In this document: positions 36,117-45,146 of the stretch, piece by piece
Position numbering within the stretch: position 1 is the first letter of the stretch
How the letters are laid out: every line of letters starts with the position of its first letter
Assembly (NCBI GenBank): GCA_038210275.1
Contig: JBBQWV010000002.1
Span: 62,001-126,000, forward strand
Source of the DNA: PALSA-1296 sp038210275
Lineage (GTDB): Bacteria; Bacteroidota; Ignavibacteria; Palsa-1295
DNA: 64,000 nt
Direction of reading: 5' to 3'
Notes under the pieces: generated by a model
The model's input: the letters and a program-made list of their open reading frames with translations, nothing else
What the model was told of the DNA's origin: nothing
Database searches by the model: none
Made by a program: the position numbers and the translations under genes

Positions 36117-39100
36117 CTAGTTAGCTTTTTTCCATCCGTCAACATACACGAATACTCCCATAGAAGTACCGGCTACTGTCACGTCACCTGAAGTTGCTTG
36201 AGCGTCATTATTATAGATATAAATAATCTGCCCGTTCGTGCCTGTCGGCATCGTTACTGAATTTGCTGCATTAGCTCCGTCGTCAACGATCTTCACAACT
36301 GCGTTATTGGGAATAGTTATCGTTGCTGCTGCCACGACTGAGCCATACGATAGTACTGCTGCTCCGCCGGACATCGTTATTCCGTTCGTCGTAATTCCAC
36401 TTCCAGAGGTAATCGTACCACTAACATTTGCATTACCGGTAACATCAAGAGTAGCGGTTGGGCTGCTTGCACCAATACCAAGTCTGCTGTTTGTCGCATC
36501 ATAATAGAGCGTCGAACCCGCACCAAGAGCAGTAGTCGAAGTCCAGAGAGCGAGTTTATTTGTTGATCCCGTACCACTCAGTACAGACAATGCTGACCAA
36601 CTTAAATTTCCGGATCCGTCATTTGTAAGCAATGAATTCGCTACACCTTGTGAAGCAGGAAGCGTATAAGTTATATCTGTGCTCTGCGTCTGCGCTTTGA
36701 ATGCAGTAAAGTGCGTTGATGCTAATGTATGGTTACTATTTGAGCCATAAAATTTTAATGACCTGGCAGCGTTATCGTCATTGCCGATCATAATATCCAC
36801 ATCACCAAAATATGCGACGTTGTTCAGAGCCGAAACATCCACTATATCTGTTGGCGTTGCGCTGCTGAAACTTCCGTTAAAGCCAAAGCTCGATAATCCG
36901 ACTTTGAGATTGTGTCCCATAGCCGTGGAAAAATTATCGGTTGTCGTTGTTCTATAACCCATCGCTGTAGAATATGTACCATCAGCAACGGTGTTGCTAC
37001 CAAGAGCAGTTGATGCAATACCTAAGGCAGTAGTATTATCGCCCATCGCTACCGAACTGGCACCGCCTGCTTGCGCAGCACTGCCGATAGCCGTTGAGCC
37101 ATCACCAAAAGCGCCGACTCCAGATCCTATTGCAGTTGCGCCAATACCGTCAGCATACGAGCCATCACCCATTGCAAAAGCATTATCCTTATCAGCTATC
37201 GTATTATGACCTGCTGCGAATGAATAATTTCCGGAAGCAGTTGTGCTATTCCCCATTGCAACAGAATATGATCCAATACTTCCGCTATTCCATTCACCAC
37301 CGTTACCAACACCACCCGCTCTGAAAGCGCCGAGAGATGGAATCCACATAAGTCGTGTGCCGCTACCAAACGCAGGAATATCACCATCAACACCATCCAA
37401 AAGTAAGCTTCCCCCATTTGTGAGTCTGAGTCCCTCGACCGAGTTAGTGCGAAAACTTAGATCAGTGGCATCATTTGTTCCAAAATAATTATCTCCATCA
37501 ATGATTCCGGTATTTCCACCAATATTCCAATACTCTACTGCAATATTATCGACATAATCTTTCGTAGTAAGAGTACCAATTGGATCAGTAACAAGTGTAG
37601 AGGCAGAAGTTGCTTTTCCACTGAGATTGACTCCGACACCGGTGATTGTACCAGCGCTGAAATTTCCTGAGGCATCACGAGCGATAATTGCATTATTTGT
37701 ATTTGTAGAAGTAGCTGTTGTTGCCGTGTTTGCAACTTTGCCTGCTGTAGAAATTGTCGCTAACTTCGAATCTGTAATAGCTGCACCGGCAGCAACATCT
37801 GCATTAACTATAAGTGAAGTTGAAATTGCACCTGCTCCACTATTATGAACGACACCGATGGTTGACAAACCGCTTAATGTCATTCCGGCAAATGTAGGAG
37901 ACGCTGCATTATTAATATTTTGTGGAAGTGTGAGAGTGATGGCGCCGGTATGCGAATTAGCATCGCCATTGACAAGAATTTGATTTGCAGTACCTATTGC
38001 AGAAGTAATACCAACACCGGATACAGCTGACCAAACAGGCACACCGCCAGAAACCGTCAGCACTTCGCCTGTATTGCCGATAGCGCGTTTAGAAAGAGCA
38101 TTCGCGCCGGAAGCATAAAGTATATCCCCTTTAGTATAAGAGGTAATGCTCGTACCGCCATGCGTTTCAGTTACAGTACCGGTAACATTGGTCGCATTAC
38201 CATTAAGTGTTGCCGTTATGGTGTTTGCGGAAAAATTTCCCGAAGCATCACGAAGAGCAATAGTATTTGCATTATTCGCAGATGTTGCCGTCGTTGCAGA
38301 GTTTGATACTTTCCCGGAAGATGAAATTGTTGCAAGCTTTGCATCTGCGATTGCCGCACCGCCTGCGATGTCGCTATTGACAATTCCCCCAGCAAGATTC
38401 AGCTTGCTATACACAATACCTGCTCCGACATTCACATCCGAATTCACAATTGTACCAGATGCAATATCACCGGAAGTGATCGCATTGGTAAGATTGAGTT
38501 TGCTTGCCGAAATATTCGCCGCTGCATTAATATCAGAGTTCATGATCGTCCCTGCAACAATATCACCTGTAGTGATGGCATTGGTAAGATTAATTTTGCT
38601 TGCCGAAATATTCGCCGCTGCGTTGATATCAGAATTCATGATCGTACCGACGGCTATATCACCTGAAGTGATCGCATTGGTAAGATTAATTTTGCTTGCA
38701 GAAATATTCGCTGCCGCGTTGATATCGGAATTGACAATTGTCCCTGCTACAATAGACCCTGTCGTGACCGAGTTGGTAAGATTTAATTTACTACCTGCAA
38801 TATTTGCTCCTGCTGCAATATCGTTGTTAGTGATGCTTCCGCCAAGGTTCAATTTTGAGTATGCAATGTTGGCTCCTGCATTGACATCCGAGTTCACGAT
38901 AGTCCCTGCAACGATAGAGCCTGATGTGATCGCATTAGTAAGATTCAATTTACTTCCTGCAATATTAGCACCTGCCGCAATATCGCTATTGGTAATGCTT
39001 CCGCCAAGGTTCAATTTTGAGTATGCAATGTTGGCTCCTGAATTGATATCGGAATTCACAATCGTACCGCTTACAATATCACCGGTAGTGATCGCATTGG

Positions 39101-39995
39101 TAAGATTGAGTTTGCTGGCTGCGATATTAGCACCTGCGGCAATATCTGCATTGACGATCAAACCTGTAAGATTTAATTTCGAATATGCGATCGCTGCATT
39201 CGCGGCAACATCGGTATTCCCTACCAAAGAACTTGAAAGTACTCCTGAACTACTATTATGAATAATACCGGCAGTTCCGAAATTTGAGAGAGTGAGTACT
39301 TTGAAAGTCGGCGAAGCCCCGCTGTGAATATCCTGCGGAAGTGTAAGCGTCACATCTCCGGATTGCTTCGAACCGGTTGTTCCATTCGCTAAAATTTGGT
39401 TTGATGTTCCGGTGATCGAATTAACCGTTGTCGCAGCAATCTGCTGCCCTCCTGATGACGATACCGGAATAGCGGTGATGGTGATCGTATTTCCGTCAGC
39501 TACAACTGTTGTTCCTAATCCACCCTTTATATTCAAGTTGCCGCTCTTCCCGTTTAATGTGGTTACTGCACCTGTTGCTCCTTTTGATAAAGAACTTGCA
39601 GCATCTGCATGTATTGCATACGGTACTGAGGTAAATGCCGTGCGCGGAGAAAGCTCAGCATTATTATCGACGCTGAGTCCGAGCCAGTATTGTTTATTAA
39701 ATTGCAACGCCGGATCAAGTTCTTGCTGCGATCCGATAACAACGGAAAAAACTCCATCTTGCACATTTGCAGAAAAAATTTCCGTATGCACAAGATTGCC
39801 ATCAGAAGGCGAATCGTAAAGATTGATCATTATTTTATGATCTCCCGTTACAGGCTTTTTTGCCGGATCGGAAAGATACCCTTGATAACTGATGGTGCGA
39901 GGAGCCGAAATTTTTGAGAATTCCTGCGCAGAAACTCCAGTATTCATTATGATAAAAGTGAATACGGCAATGAAGAACACAGCGATCTTTTTCAT
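36117..39995 (-). CDS. Giant repetitive exported protein with YadA-like head repeats
   Basis: 1292 residues with a signal peptide (IAVFFIAVFTFIIMNTGVSAQ). Residues 30-135 form an N-terminal beta domain (ISYQGYLSDPAKKPVTGDHKI) frequent in exported Chlorobi/Bacteroidota proteins. About 255-545 hold tandem 32- and 22-residue units (DINAAANISASKLNLTNAIT type). About 905-1035 contain 14-residue-type YadA/haemagglutinin head repeats (SYSVAMGNSTTASG, STAIGSAAQAGG). The C-terminus is a small beta domain. Neither a YadA membrane anchor, an S74 chaperone nor a T9SS sorting domain is seen, so how it reaches or stays at the surface is unclear. It is probably a fibrous adhesin-like protein. Confidence 0.78.
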   Translation of the reverse strand: MKKIAVFFIAVFTFIIMNTGVSAQEFSKISAPRTISYQGYLSDPAKKPVTGDHKIMINLYDSPSDGNLVHTEIFSANVQDGVFSVVIGSQQELDPALQFNKQYWLGLSVDNNAELSPRTAFTSVPYAIHADAASSLSKGATGAVTTLNGKSGNLNIKGGLGTTVVADGNTITITAIPVSSSGGQQIAATTVNSITGTSNQILANGTTGSKQSGDVTLTLPQDIHSGASPTFKVLTLSNFGTAGIIHNSSSGVLSSSLVGNTDVAANAAIAYSKLNLTGLIVNADIAAGANIAASKLNLTNAITTGDIVSGTIVNSDINSGANIAYSKLNLGGSITNSDIAAGANIAGSKLNLTNAITSGSIVAGTIVNSDVNAGANIAYSKLNLGGSITNNDIAAGANIAGSKLNLTNSVTTGSIVAGTIVNSDINAAANISASKINLTNAITSGDIAVGTIMNSDINAAANISASKINLTNAITTGDIVAGTIMNSDINAAANISASKLNLTNAITSGDIASGTIVNSDVNVGAGIVYSKLNLAGGIVNSDIAGGAAIADAKLATISSSGKVSNSATTATSANNANTIALRDASGNFSANTITATLNGNATNVTGTVTETHGGTSITSYTKGDILYASGANALSKRAIGNTGEVLTVSGGVPVWSAVSGVGITSAIGTANQILVNGDANSHTGAITLTLPQNINNAASPTFAGMTLSGLSTIGVVHNSGAGAISTSLIVNADVAAGAAITDSKLATISTAGKVANTATTATSTNTNNAIIARDASGNFSAGTITGVGVNLSGKATSASTLVTDPIGTLTTKDYVDNIAVEYWNIGGNTGIIDGDNYFGTNDATDLSFRTNSVEGLRLTNGGSLLLDGVDGDIPAFGSGTRLMWIPSLGAFRAGGVGNGGEWNSGSIGSYSVAMGNSTTASGNYSFAAGHNTIADKDNAFAMGDGSYADGIGATAIGSGVGAFGDGSTAIGSAAQAGGASSVAMGDNTTALGIASTALGSNTVADGTYSTAMGYRTTTTDNFSTAMGHNLKVGLSSFGFNGSFSSATPTDIVDVSALNNVAYFGDVDIMIGNDDNAARSLKFYGSNSNHTLASTHFTAFKAQTQSTDITYTLPASQGVANSLLTNDGSGNLSWSALSVLSGTGSTNKLALWTSTTALGAGSTLYYDATNSRLGIGASSPTATLDVTGNANVSGTITSGSGITTNGITMSGGAAVLSYGSVVAAATITIPNNAVVKIVDDGANAANSVTMPTGTNGQIIYIYNNDAQATSGDVTVAGTSMGVFVYVDGWKKAN
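38364..39230. repeat. In-gene tandem repeats (96-bp and 66-bp units)
   Basis: Within the 1292-residue gene, near-identical 96-bp units recur exactly (for example catgatcgt at 38541 and 38637), interleaved on the 5' side with 66-bp units lacking one block. The units encode helix- or solenoid-like SKLNL...AITSGDI segments. Copy number is likely to vary between strains by slippage or recombination. Confidence 0.85.
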
Positions 39996-40147
39996 GGTAC
40001 TGAGAATAATGTAGAAATAAAATACTGTCCTTGTGGGACATTGTTCATAAGAATGAGGGGCAAAACCTCACTGAACTGTTAGCAAACTAATTTGTCGAAG
40101 GGACAAAACCTTAGACTTTGGGTTCAAGAAACTCGTTGTTCAGGATT

Positions 40148-40155
40148 CAAATATA
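40148..40155 (-). promoter_or_regulatory. Possible Bacteroidota -7 box upstream of 36117-39995
   Basis: On the minus strand this reads TATATTTG, a perfect TAnnTTTG, about 150 nt before the start at 39995. No convincing TTG -33 element is found at the usual spacing, so it is only a half-supported promoter. Confidence 0.35.
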
Positions 40156-40180
40156 CAACAATAATTTTGAGATTGTACTA

Positions 40181-40771
40181 TTATTCGAAAAAAAACTTTG
40201 ATTGTTCAGTGATTGCAATATTTATTAGTTCATCGTGGGGGAATTTGGGGATTTCTTCCAATTCCTGTAGAGAAAAAGCAAGCCCAATTCGTTTACTATA
40301 TGGAGTTAGCGATGACAGGAATTTATCGTAAAATCCTTTCCCGTATCCCAATCTCATACCCAGACCATCAAAAGCAACAACCGGCATAATTACTGCATCA
40401 AGTCCCTCAAGCGAAATCGCTTTAATATCTTCAGGTTCGGGTACGCCAAACTTCCCTACCCGCAAATGATCAAGATTTTCAAGTGATGATTGGATCATGT
40501 GCTGAGAACTTCCATCGCCTTGAATAATAGGCACTGCAATTTTTATATTCCGGTCAAGAATATCTTGCAAGATTCCGTTTGTTTGGACTTCTGACCTGAA
40601 TCCTATATAACAATGAATAAATTTTGCTGAAATAGAATCAAGATATTCAATCGTTTTTTTTCGGATGATCTGTGAATAAGCATCGCGATCACTAAGTGGC
40701 ATGGCATCACGGAGCGCCAAAGCTTTTTTTCGTAATTCAGCACGAAATGCTATGGAAGGATCTTCTGACAA
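40181..40771 (-). CDS. 5-formyltetrahydrofolate cyclo-ligase
   Basis: 196 residues of the MTHFS family, which converts 5-formyl-THF to 5,10-methenyl-THF with ATP. Signatures: AELRKKALALRDA near the start and the substrate/ATP motif GMRLGYGKGFYDKFL near residue 140. Its ATG follows the stop of the upstream gene with no gap (40772/40771), suggesting translational coupling with an unrelated secreted protein. Confidence 0.9.
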   Translation of the reverse strand: MSEDPSIAFRAELRKKALALRDAMPLSDRDAYSQIIRKKTIEYLDSISAKFIHCYIGFRSEVQTNGILQDILDRNIKIAVPIIQGDGSSQHMIQSSLENLDHLRVGKFGVPEPEDIKAISLEGLDAVIMPVVAFDGLGMRLGYGKGFYDKFLSSLTPYSKRIGLAFSLQELEEIPKFPHDELINIAITEQSKFFFE

Positions 40772-42883
40772 TTAATGGGTGAGTATGATGGTACCAAAAC
40801 GATCTTGAGAATGTCCGTCAGATGTTTCCGCTTTTAAGTGCAAAGAATAAGAACCCGATGAAAGCTCCGCGGATTCTACCACAAATCCGTTATTTCCTTT
40901 TACAAATGCTTCCCCATTACGATGAGCGACAATTTTTCCATTTACATCTATGACGTCCATAGAAAGAATAATGCTTTCAGTATTTGAAAAACCGACTGTA
41001 ATACGTTTGCCGGAAGAAGGATTCGGAGTTATGCTCAATCCAAAAAGCAAAGGAGCTTCATTCAGAAAGTTACGAGCTATCTGATCGCCGCAAGCGCCGA
41101 TGGATGAGATCATAATGCTATCATCAGAAAAAATTAAACAGCCATCTTTTTCAGGAGAGTGAGTTGTGATATGCAGCATTGCTGCTGCGCTCTTGGCTAC
41201 ATAATATTTTATCGGAAGATTTAAGAACGGTATTACCGGACTTGTCGGCAACGCAGTTGTTGAAGTGATCAGCGCATGATATTTCTTTGTAGTCTGATCG
41301 TAGGTTATTTTTAAACTTCCATTCGGTATGATCGCATTATCAACGGAGGCATTTAGCGTATCAATCTCAGCAACGTCCTGCGGCTCAATGGTCATCTCCA
41401 TCTCCAGTGAGTTCAGATTATACCGTGCCAGATCTGAAGTCGTTACAACTCCAAACGAATTTGAATAGGGCTGGATGCTTGTCGGAGTGATCGACATCAC
41501 GGCAAGATTCGCATTTTCCTGCTGAACAATAATCTCGATTGTATCGGCAACGATCACTCTTCCGTCGGTGAGCACATTAATAATAGAGGTTCCGTTTTTC
41601 ACCACCGCTCCCGATGATGGCTTGAACGAGATAATAATATCCCGTCTTTCGCCAACTGCAATGGTATCGGGAAAAATGGAAATACCGGAAATCGTAAAAT
41701 CAGGATTATCGGATACGATATTACTGATGGATACTGGAAAATTACCCGTATCCCTGATCGTCAGTGTTCTCTGATAAAGTGAATCTATTGCGCACGATAC
41801 AATAAATGGCTGTGGAGAAATTTTCGCAAGAACTCTCGGAACAACTAATGCTTTGAGTAAAGCCGATCTGTTTAATCCCTGCGCCGTACCGTTGTTCTTG
41901 GAATACGCTCCGATCGCCTCTTCGTAAGCTCCCGGTGTGCTTGCATCAAAATGAACAGCGATCTTCAATGAATCACCGGCAATCACATTATACGGAAATG
42001 ACGGAAGTGCCGATACAGAAAACGGCAAATTCGGTCTATCAATACGCTGTAGTTTTACTGCTGCTTCGCCGATACTTGCAATACTGATAAATGTATCGAC
42101 TGCCGCACCTTGTGGAATCACGCCAAGATCGAGAATTGTAGGAGTGAATGTCATATCCGGGCTTCCGACTGCGCCGCGGAAATCGCAGAAAATGCTTCCA
42201 CTGACATCCCCTCCGATCGTTGCTTTGCCGGCACGCGGACCGCTTGCATTGAATGCTGTGAAACGCGCATTTAACTTTACGGTATCACCCGGATGAAGAA
42301 TAAAAGGATAAGTGACTGTCGGATCAAGAGGATATGCTTCAAAATAAATCGCAGCGTCGTAATTTGCAACGCCGATATTTTTAATCGTTGCGCTATCCTG
42401 ATCGCCGCCGATCAACAGGATCGTCGTATCCTTAAATTCACCGGGTGTGAGCATTCCGAAATCTATGAAATTCGGTACAAGCAGAATATCGGGCTGAATA
42501 GTCGAGCCTTCACCGATCAATTCAACTTCTTTAGTACCGTCATCGGTCATTATTTCAAGGACTGCAGTGCGAATTCCCTGAACAGCAGGTTTGAACCTCA
42601 GCGTTATCGTACGTGTATCGCCCGAATCAACGTGGAAATTTGGAGGTTGCGGAACAATGATCTGAAATTCAGTCGGAACCGAATTCTTCGTAACGATCGT
42701 CATATCATTAATATCCACCGTCGTAGGCGATATATTTTTGACAATGACTTGTGCATCGCGAGAGAATAATAATTTAGCTTTCGTAAAATCAACCGTATCT
42801 TTATTCGTTGATATACGCAGTTGCGCTCCAGCCACAGAGAGCAGATTAAGCAAAACCACTAACACAATAAAAGATTTTCGCAT
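40772..42883 (-). CDS. T9SS-sorted protein with ASH/choice-of-anchor-D Ig-like repeats
   Basis: 703 residues from MRKSFIVLVVLLNLLSVAGAQ, a clear signal peptide; a longer frame adds 60 non-signal residues. The body holds several domains of about 100 residues with the pattern DFG-x-L-x-P-G-E, I-x-N-x-G and P-F-x-V (IDFGMLTPGEFKDTTI, LDLGVIPQGAAVDTFI), as in ASPM-SPD2-Hydin type Ig domains. The C-terminus is a type IX sorting domain (SITPNPSSGKRITVGF ... LSSGSYSLHL). A promoter module lies about 410 nt upstream at 43291. Confidence 0.78.
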   Translation of the reverse strand: MRKSFIVLVVLLNLLSVAGAQLRISTNKDTVDFTKAKLLFSRDAQVIVKNISPTTVDINDMTIVTKNSVPTEFQIIVPQPPNFHVDSGDTRTITLRFKPAVQGIRTAVLEIMTDDGTKEVELIGEGSTIQPDILLVPNFIDFGMLTPGEFKDTTILLIGGDQDSATIKNIGVANYDAAIYFEAYPLDPTVTYPFILHPGDTVKLNARFTAFNASGPRAGKATIGGDVSGSIFCDFRGAVGSPDMTFTPTILDLGVIPQGAAVDTFISIASIGEAAVKLQRIDRPNLPFSVSALPSFPYNVIAGDSLKIAVHFDASTPGAYEEAIGAYSKNNGTAQGLNRSALLKALVVPRVLAKISPQPFIVSCAIDSLYQRTLTIRDTGNFPVSISNIVSDNPDFTISGISIFPDTIAVGERRDIIISFKPSSGAVVKNGTSIINVLTDGRVIVADTIEIIVQQENANLAVMSITPTSIQPYSNSFGVVTTSDLARYNLNSLEMEMTIEPQDVAEIDTLNASVDNAIIPNGSLKITYDQTTKKYHALITSTTALPTSPVIPFLNLPIKYYVAKSAAAMLHITTHSPEKDGCLIFSDDSIMISSIGACGDQIARNFLNEAPLLFGLSITPNPSSGKRITVGFSNTESIILSMDVIDVNGKIVAHRNGEAFVKGNNGFVVESAELSSGSYSLHLKAETSDGHSQDRFGTIILTH

Positions 42884-43189
42884 GAACTGATGCATGAGCG
42901 CAGATATTTCGACTCCTATATATAACACTTTAGGAATACAAAAGTTACGATTCGCCAATTGCAGAACAAATGACAAGTCCCACCTATTTAGATATGACAC
43001 GGTAAGACTCCCAATTGTGACAAAATGCCGTTTTACACTCTTTTCTCTAATCCCCCTTTTCATCCTTAATCTCGCCTCTGCGAATCTTCGACCTTCCGTC
43101 TCCAGCCTTTCCCCGGTGAAGCCTCTGTAAGTTCTTTATAAATCAACACTATAACATTTCGCGCACGCAAGATTCTCCTTTAAAACCAA

Positions 43190-43213
43190 GGAGTCCGCCA
43201 AGTGGCGGACTCC
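43190..43213. terminator. Strong hairpin with 10-bp stem
   Basis: ggagtccgcc-aagt-ggcggactcc, a perfect stem with a 4-nt loop but without a T tract. It lies in the leader of the 40772-42883 transcript, so it could be an attenuator-like structure or an mRNA stability element rather than a terminator. Confidence 0.5.
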
Positions 43214-43290
43214 TCTCAAAATCTATAAAAATCTCTCTTCTCATTTCCCCTCTGCTAATGACTAACGACTTATGACTAAAGAATGTCCTG

Positions 43291-43355
43291 CAAATATACG
43301 ACATAAAATCTCGTTTGTCAAGGTGCCTATCGACATTTATTTTCGGGGAAAGCTT
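43291..43355 (-). promoter_or_regulatory. Promoter module 1 (leftward)
   Basis: On the minus strand: upstream element aagctttccccgaaaataaa (43336-43355), then TTGACA (43316-43321), 20 nt between TTG and the -7 box, and TATATTTG (43291-43298), matching the Bacteroidota consensus TTG/TAnnTTTG. The upstream part contains a small dyad, tttc-ggg-gaaa. It is nearly identical to the modules at 44062 and 45047. It drives transcription toward 42883. Confidence 0.75.
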
Positions 43356-43428
43356 AGTCCACTAAATATTTGTCAGTTTCAATGACTGCAAATTAGAAGT
43401 ATGTGAGAGTACTGTGTTTCATTTGGCA

Positions 43429-43986
43429 TTAATAAGTAGTAATTCTTTTCACGAATCTGAAAGGAATGCCCTTTGAGTTTTCAGCAGGTTTGTGTACCCA
43501 AGACAACGTATCGATAGTAATACCTTTGGAATATTTTGAAGGTCTGTTTGACCACCGTAAAGTATCAATAACAAGCAGTTTTTCATTCCCTTTCAAGCTC
43601 TTGTCATCTTGATAGTCCACCTTACTTCCCCAACAAGTCAGATAACCTTCGCTTTCCAAACCAAGACTCCCATACCCATCTGAAAAGTCGTCCGATCCTC
43701 TGGCATAATATCCCCAAACCCCTCTAATGATAACGGAATTATCAAAAGAATCTTTTGTAAAAAGAAAAAATATTTTTTTTACCATTCCAGATACTAAAAT
43801 CAGGGTGTCATGGTCTGGGGATAATTCTTTTATGTAAGTGCCACTAAGTAATTCTTGGTTGGGCATAAAACCCGCATAAAGCTTTGTGGAGACTTTCAAT
43901 TCTGTATCTTCATTACTTCTGAATAAGGTACATGAAATGCACCCTAAAAGCAACCATATAAAGCAAAAGATAATGGGTCTAATCAT
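43429..43986 (-). CDS. Small lipoprotein, paralogue A of a four-gene array
   Basis: 185 residues. Hydrophobic N-terminus IFCFIWLLLGCISC, with lipobox candidates ending at Cys16 or Cys19. The mature domain has the array signature PDHDTLILVSG, FFLFTKDS-DNSVIIRG-W, KLLVIDTL and NSKGIPFRFVKRI. It is almost identical in its core to the next gene (44221) and more distantly related to those at 45147 and 46021. No known family is recognised. It is preceded by promoter module 2 about 75 nt upstream. Confidence 0.75.
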   Translation of the reverse strand: MIRPIIFCFIWLLLGCISCTLFRSNEDTELKVSTKLYAGFMPNQELLSGTYIKELSPDHDTLILVSGMVKKIFFLFTKDSFDNSVIIRGVWGYYARGSDDFSDGYGSLGLESEGYLTCWGSKVDYQDDKSLKGNEKLLVIDTLRWSNRPSKYSKGITIDTLSWVHKPAENSKGIPFRFVKRITTY

Positions 43987-44061
43987 TATTTTTTATTATA
44001 TGGTATAACCTTCTGAGGCGGACTCTGAGTAGCTCTCGATGTCGGTTTGATTCTCACCATA

Positions 44062-44147
44062 CAAATATACGAAATAAAAATACATTTGTCAAGTCTTTGA
44101 CCCGCCGTGGAGGGGTGCCTATTGGCATTTATTTTCGGGGAAAGCTT
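44062..44147 (-). promoter_or_regulatory. Promoter module 2 (leftward, for lipoprotein A)
   Basis: On the minus strand: upstream element aagctttccccgaaaataaa (44128-44147), TTGACA (44087-44092), 20-nt spacer and TATATTTG (44062-44069). Compared with modules 1 and 3 it has about 20 extra nucleotides between the upstream element and TTGACA. A small ATG-led frame (44060-43986) starts right at the predicted transcription start and is probably not translated. Confidence 0.75.
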
Positions 44148-44220
44148 AGTCCACTAAACATTTGTCAGTTTCAATGACTGCAAATTAGAAGTAGGTGAGA
44201 GTACTGTGTTTCATTTGGCA

Positions 44221-44778
44221 TTAATAAGTAGTAATCCTTTTCACGAATCTAAAAGGAATGCCCTTTGAATTCTCTGCAGGTTTGTGGGTCCAAGAGAATG
44301 TATCAATAGTAATGCCTTTCGAGTATTTTGAAGGTCTGCTTGACCACCGTAAAGTATCAATAACAAGCAGTTTTTCATTCCCTTTCAAGCTCTTGTCATC
44401 TTGATAGTCCACCGTACTTATCCAGGAAGTCAGATAACCTTCGCTTTCCAAATTAAGAATCCCATACCCATCTGAAAATTCGTCCGATGCTCTGTTATCA
44501 TATCTCCAGCCCCCTCTGATGATAACAGAATTATCAAGAGAATCTCTTGTAAAAAGAAAAAATAATTGTTTTACCATACCAGATACTAAAATCAGGGTGT
44601 CATGATCCGGGGATAATTCATTTATGAAAGTGCCGCTAAGTAATTCTTGATTGGGCATAAAACCCGCATAAAGCTTTGTGGAGACTACTGCATCATTCCT
44701 CTCATTATTTCGGAGTGTGCTACAAGCAATAAATCCTAACATTAACCATGTAGAAAAAAAAGATAGGTATTTAATCAT
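44221..44778 (-). CDS. Small lipoprotein, paralogue B of the array
   Basis: 185 residues, same length as paralogue A. The signal region FFSTWLMLGFIAC (Cys19) differs from A while the mature core (VSTKLYAGFMPNQELLSG onward) is about 90% identical by eye. The pattern suggests recent tandem duplication or gene conversion of the core. It begins 10 nt after the small gene at 44789-44914 and is probably cotranscribed with it from promoter module 3. The function is unknown. Confidence 0.75.
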   Translation of the reverse strand: MIKYLSFFSTWLMLGFIACSTLRNNERNDAVVSTKLYAGFMPNQELLSGTFINELSPDHDTLILVSGMVKQLFFLFTRDSLDNSVIIRGGWRYDNRASDEFSDGYGILNLESEGYLTSWISTVDYQDDKSLKGNEKLLVIDTLRWSSRPSKYSKGITIDTFSWTHKPAENSKGIPFRFVKRITTY

Positions 44779-44788
44779 TATTTCTTTT

Positions 44789-44914
44789 TTAAATGATAAA
44801 CAATTTTTCCACCATCCCGGCTGTTACGCCTAAAGATGAGTTACCGAAGATTGATTGCGGATTGATCGGCTGCGCAACTTGCAAATCCTGCCAGCCTTGT
44901 AATGCGATATTCAT
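44789..44914 (-). CDS. 41-residue small protein upstream of lipoprotein B
   Basis: ATG at 44914 preceded by a perfect aaggag Shine-Dalgarno (44924-44929, 9-nt spacing), which is rare in this genome. The peptide begins MNIALQGWQDLQVAQP and ends GMVEKLFII. It has no signal peptide and no cysteine. The stop is 10 nt before the lipoprotein B start, giving a two-gene transcript from promoter module 3. No family is recognised. A plus-strand frame over the same bases looks cysteine-rich but lacks any such start signal. Confidence 0.6.
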   Translation of the reverse strand: MNIALQGWQDLQVAQPINPQSIFGNSSLGVTAGMVEKLFII

Positions 44915-45046
44915 AATATTATTCTCCTTGAGTTTGGTCTTTTTCTGTTATTTTGAGTTCGACTTTCAACGTCCTTTTAAAAACGAGGTAAAGTCTTTTG
45001 TCGGAAATGAAAACTACGCCGAATACACTACACGTTCCTTCCCATC

Positions 45047-45111
45047 CAAATATACGAAATAAAATCCCGTTTGTCAAGGTGCCCATCGACATTTATTTTC
45101 GGGGAAAGCTT
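45047..45111 (-). promoter_or_regulatory. Promoter module 3 (leftward, for 44914 and lipoprotein B)
   Basis: On the minus strand: upstream element aagctttccccgaaaataaa (45092-45111), TTGACA (45072-45077), 20-nt spacer, TATATTTG (45047-45054). The leader to the small gene at 44914 is about 125 nt. Confidence 0.78.
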
Positions 45112-45146
45112 AATCGAAATTAACACATACTTTCTTGTTGATTCTA

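Larger units (their letters stand above)
42884..43428. other. 545-bp gene-free region upstream of 40772-42883
   Basis: No convincing gene on either strand. It holds a 10-bp hairpin at 43190-43213, the first copy of the promoter/upstream-element module (43291-43355), and the left end of the 792-bp duplicated block (from 43322). The long leader between the promoter and the start at 42883 has no other recognisable structure. Confidence 0.6.
43322..44778. repeat. Tandem duplication, 792-bp period
   Basis: The block from 43322 (ggtgcct) to 43986 is repeated from 44114 to 44778 with an exact 792-bp offset and no visible indel. It carries the upstream element, the gene 3' flank and the lipoprotein gene. 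Divergence is concentrated in the signal-peptide end of the two genes; the cores and downstream flanks are almost identical. Confidence 0.85.

Noticed and set aside
38146..39261. Long plus-strand open frame (371 codons)
   Set aside because: It is the antisense of the tandem repeats in the 36117-39995 gene; its length reflects repeat composition and it has no start signals.
43986..44060. 24-codon frame overlapping the lipoprotein A start (TAATG)
   Set aside because: Its ATG sits at or before the transcription start predicted from the TATATTTG box, so it is unlikely to be translated.
44793..45062. Plus-strand frame with a Cys-rich CATCKSCQPC stretch that looks like a small peptide precursor
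   Set aside because: It has no Shine-Dalgarno or promoter, and the opposite strand has a strong ribosome site, a start and a promoter for the 41-residue frame.
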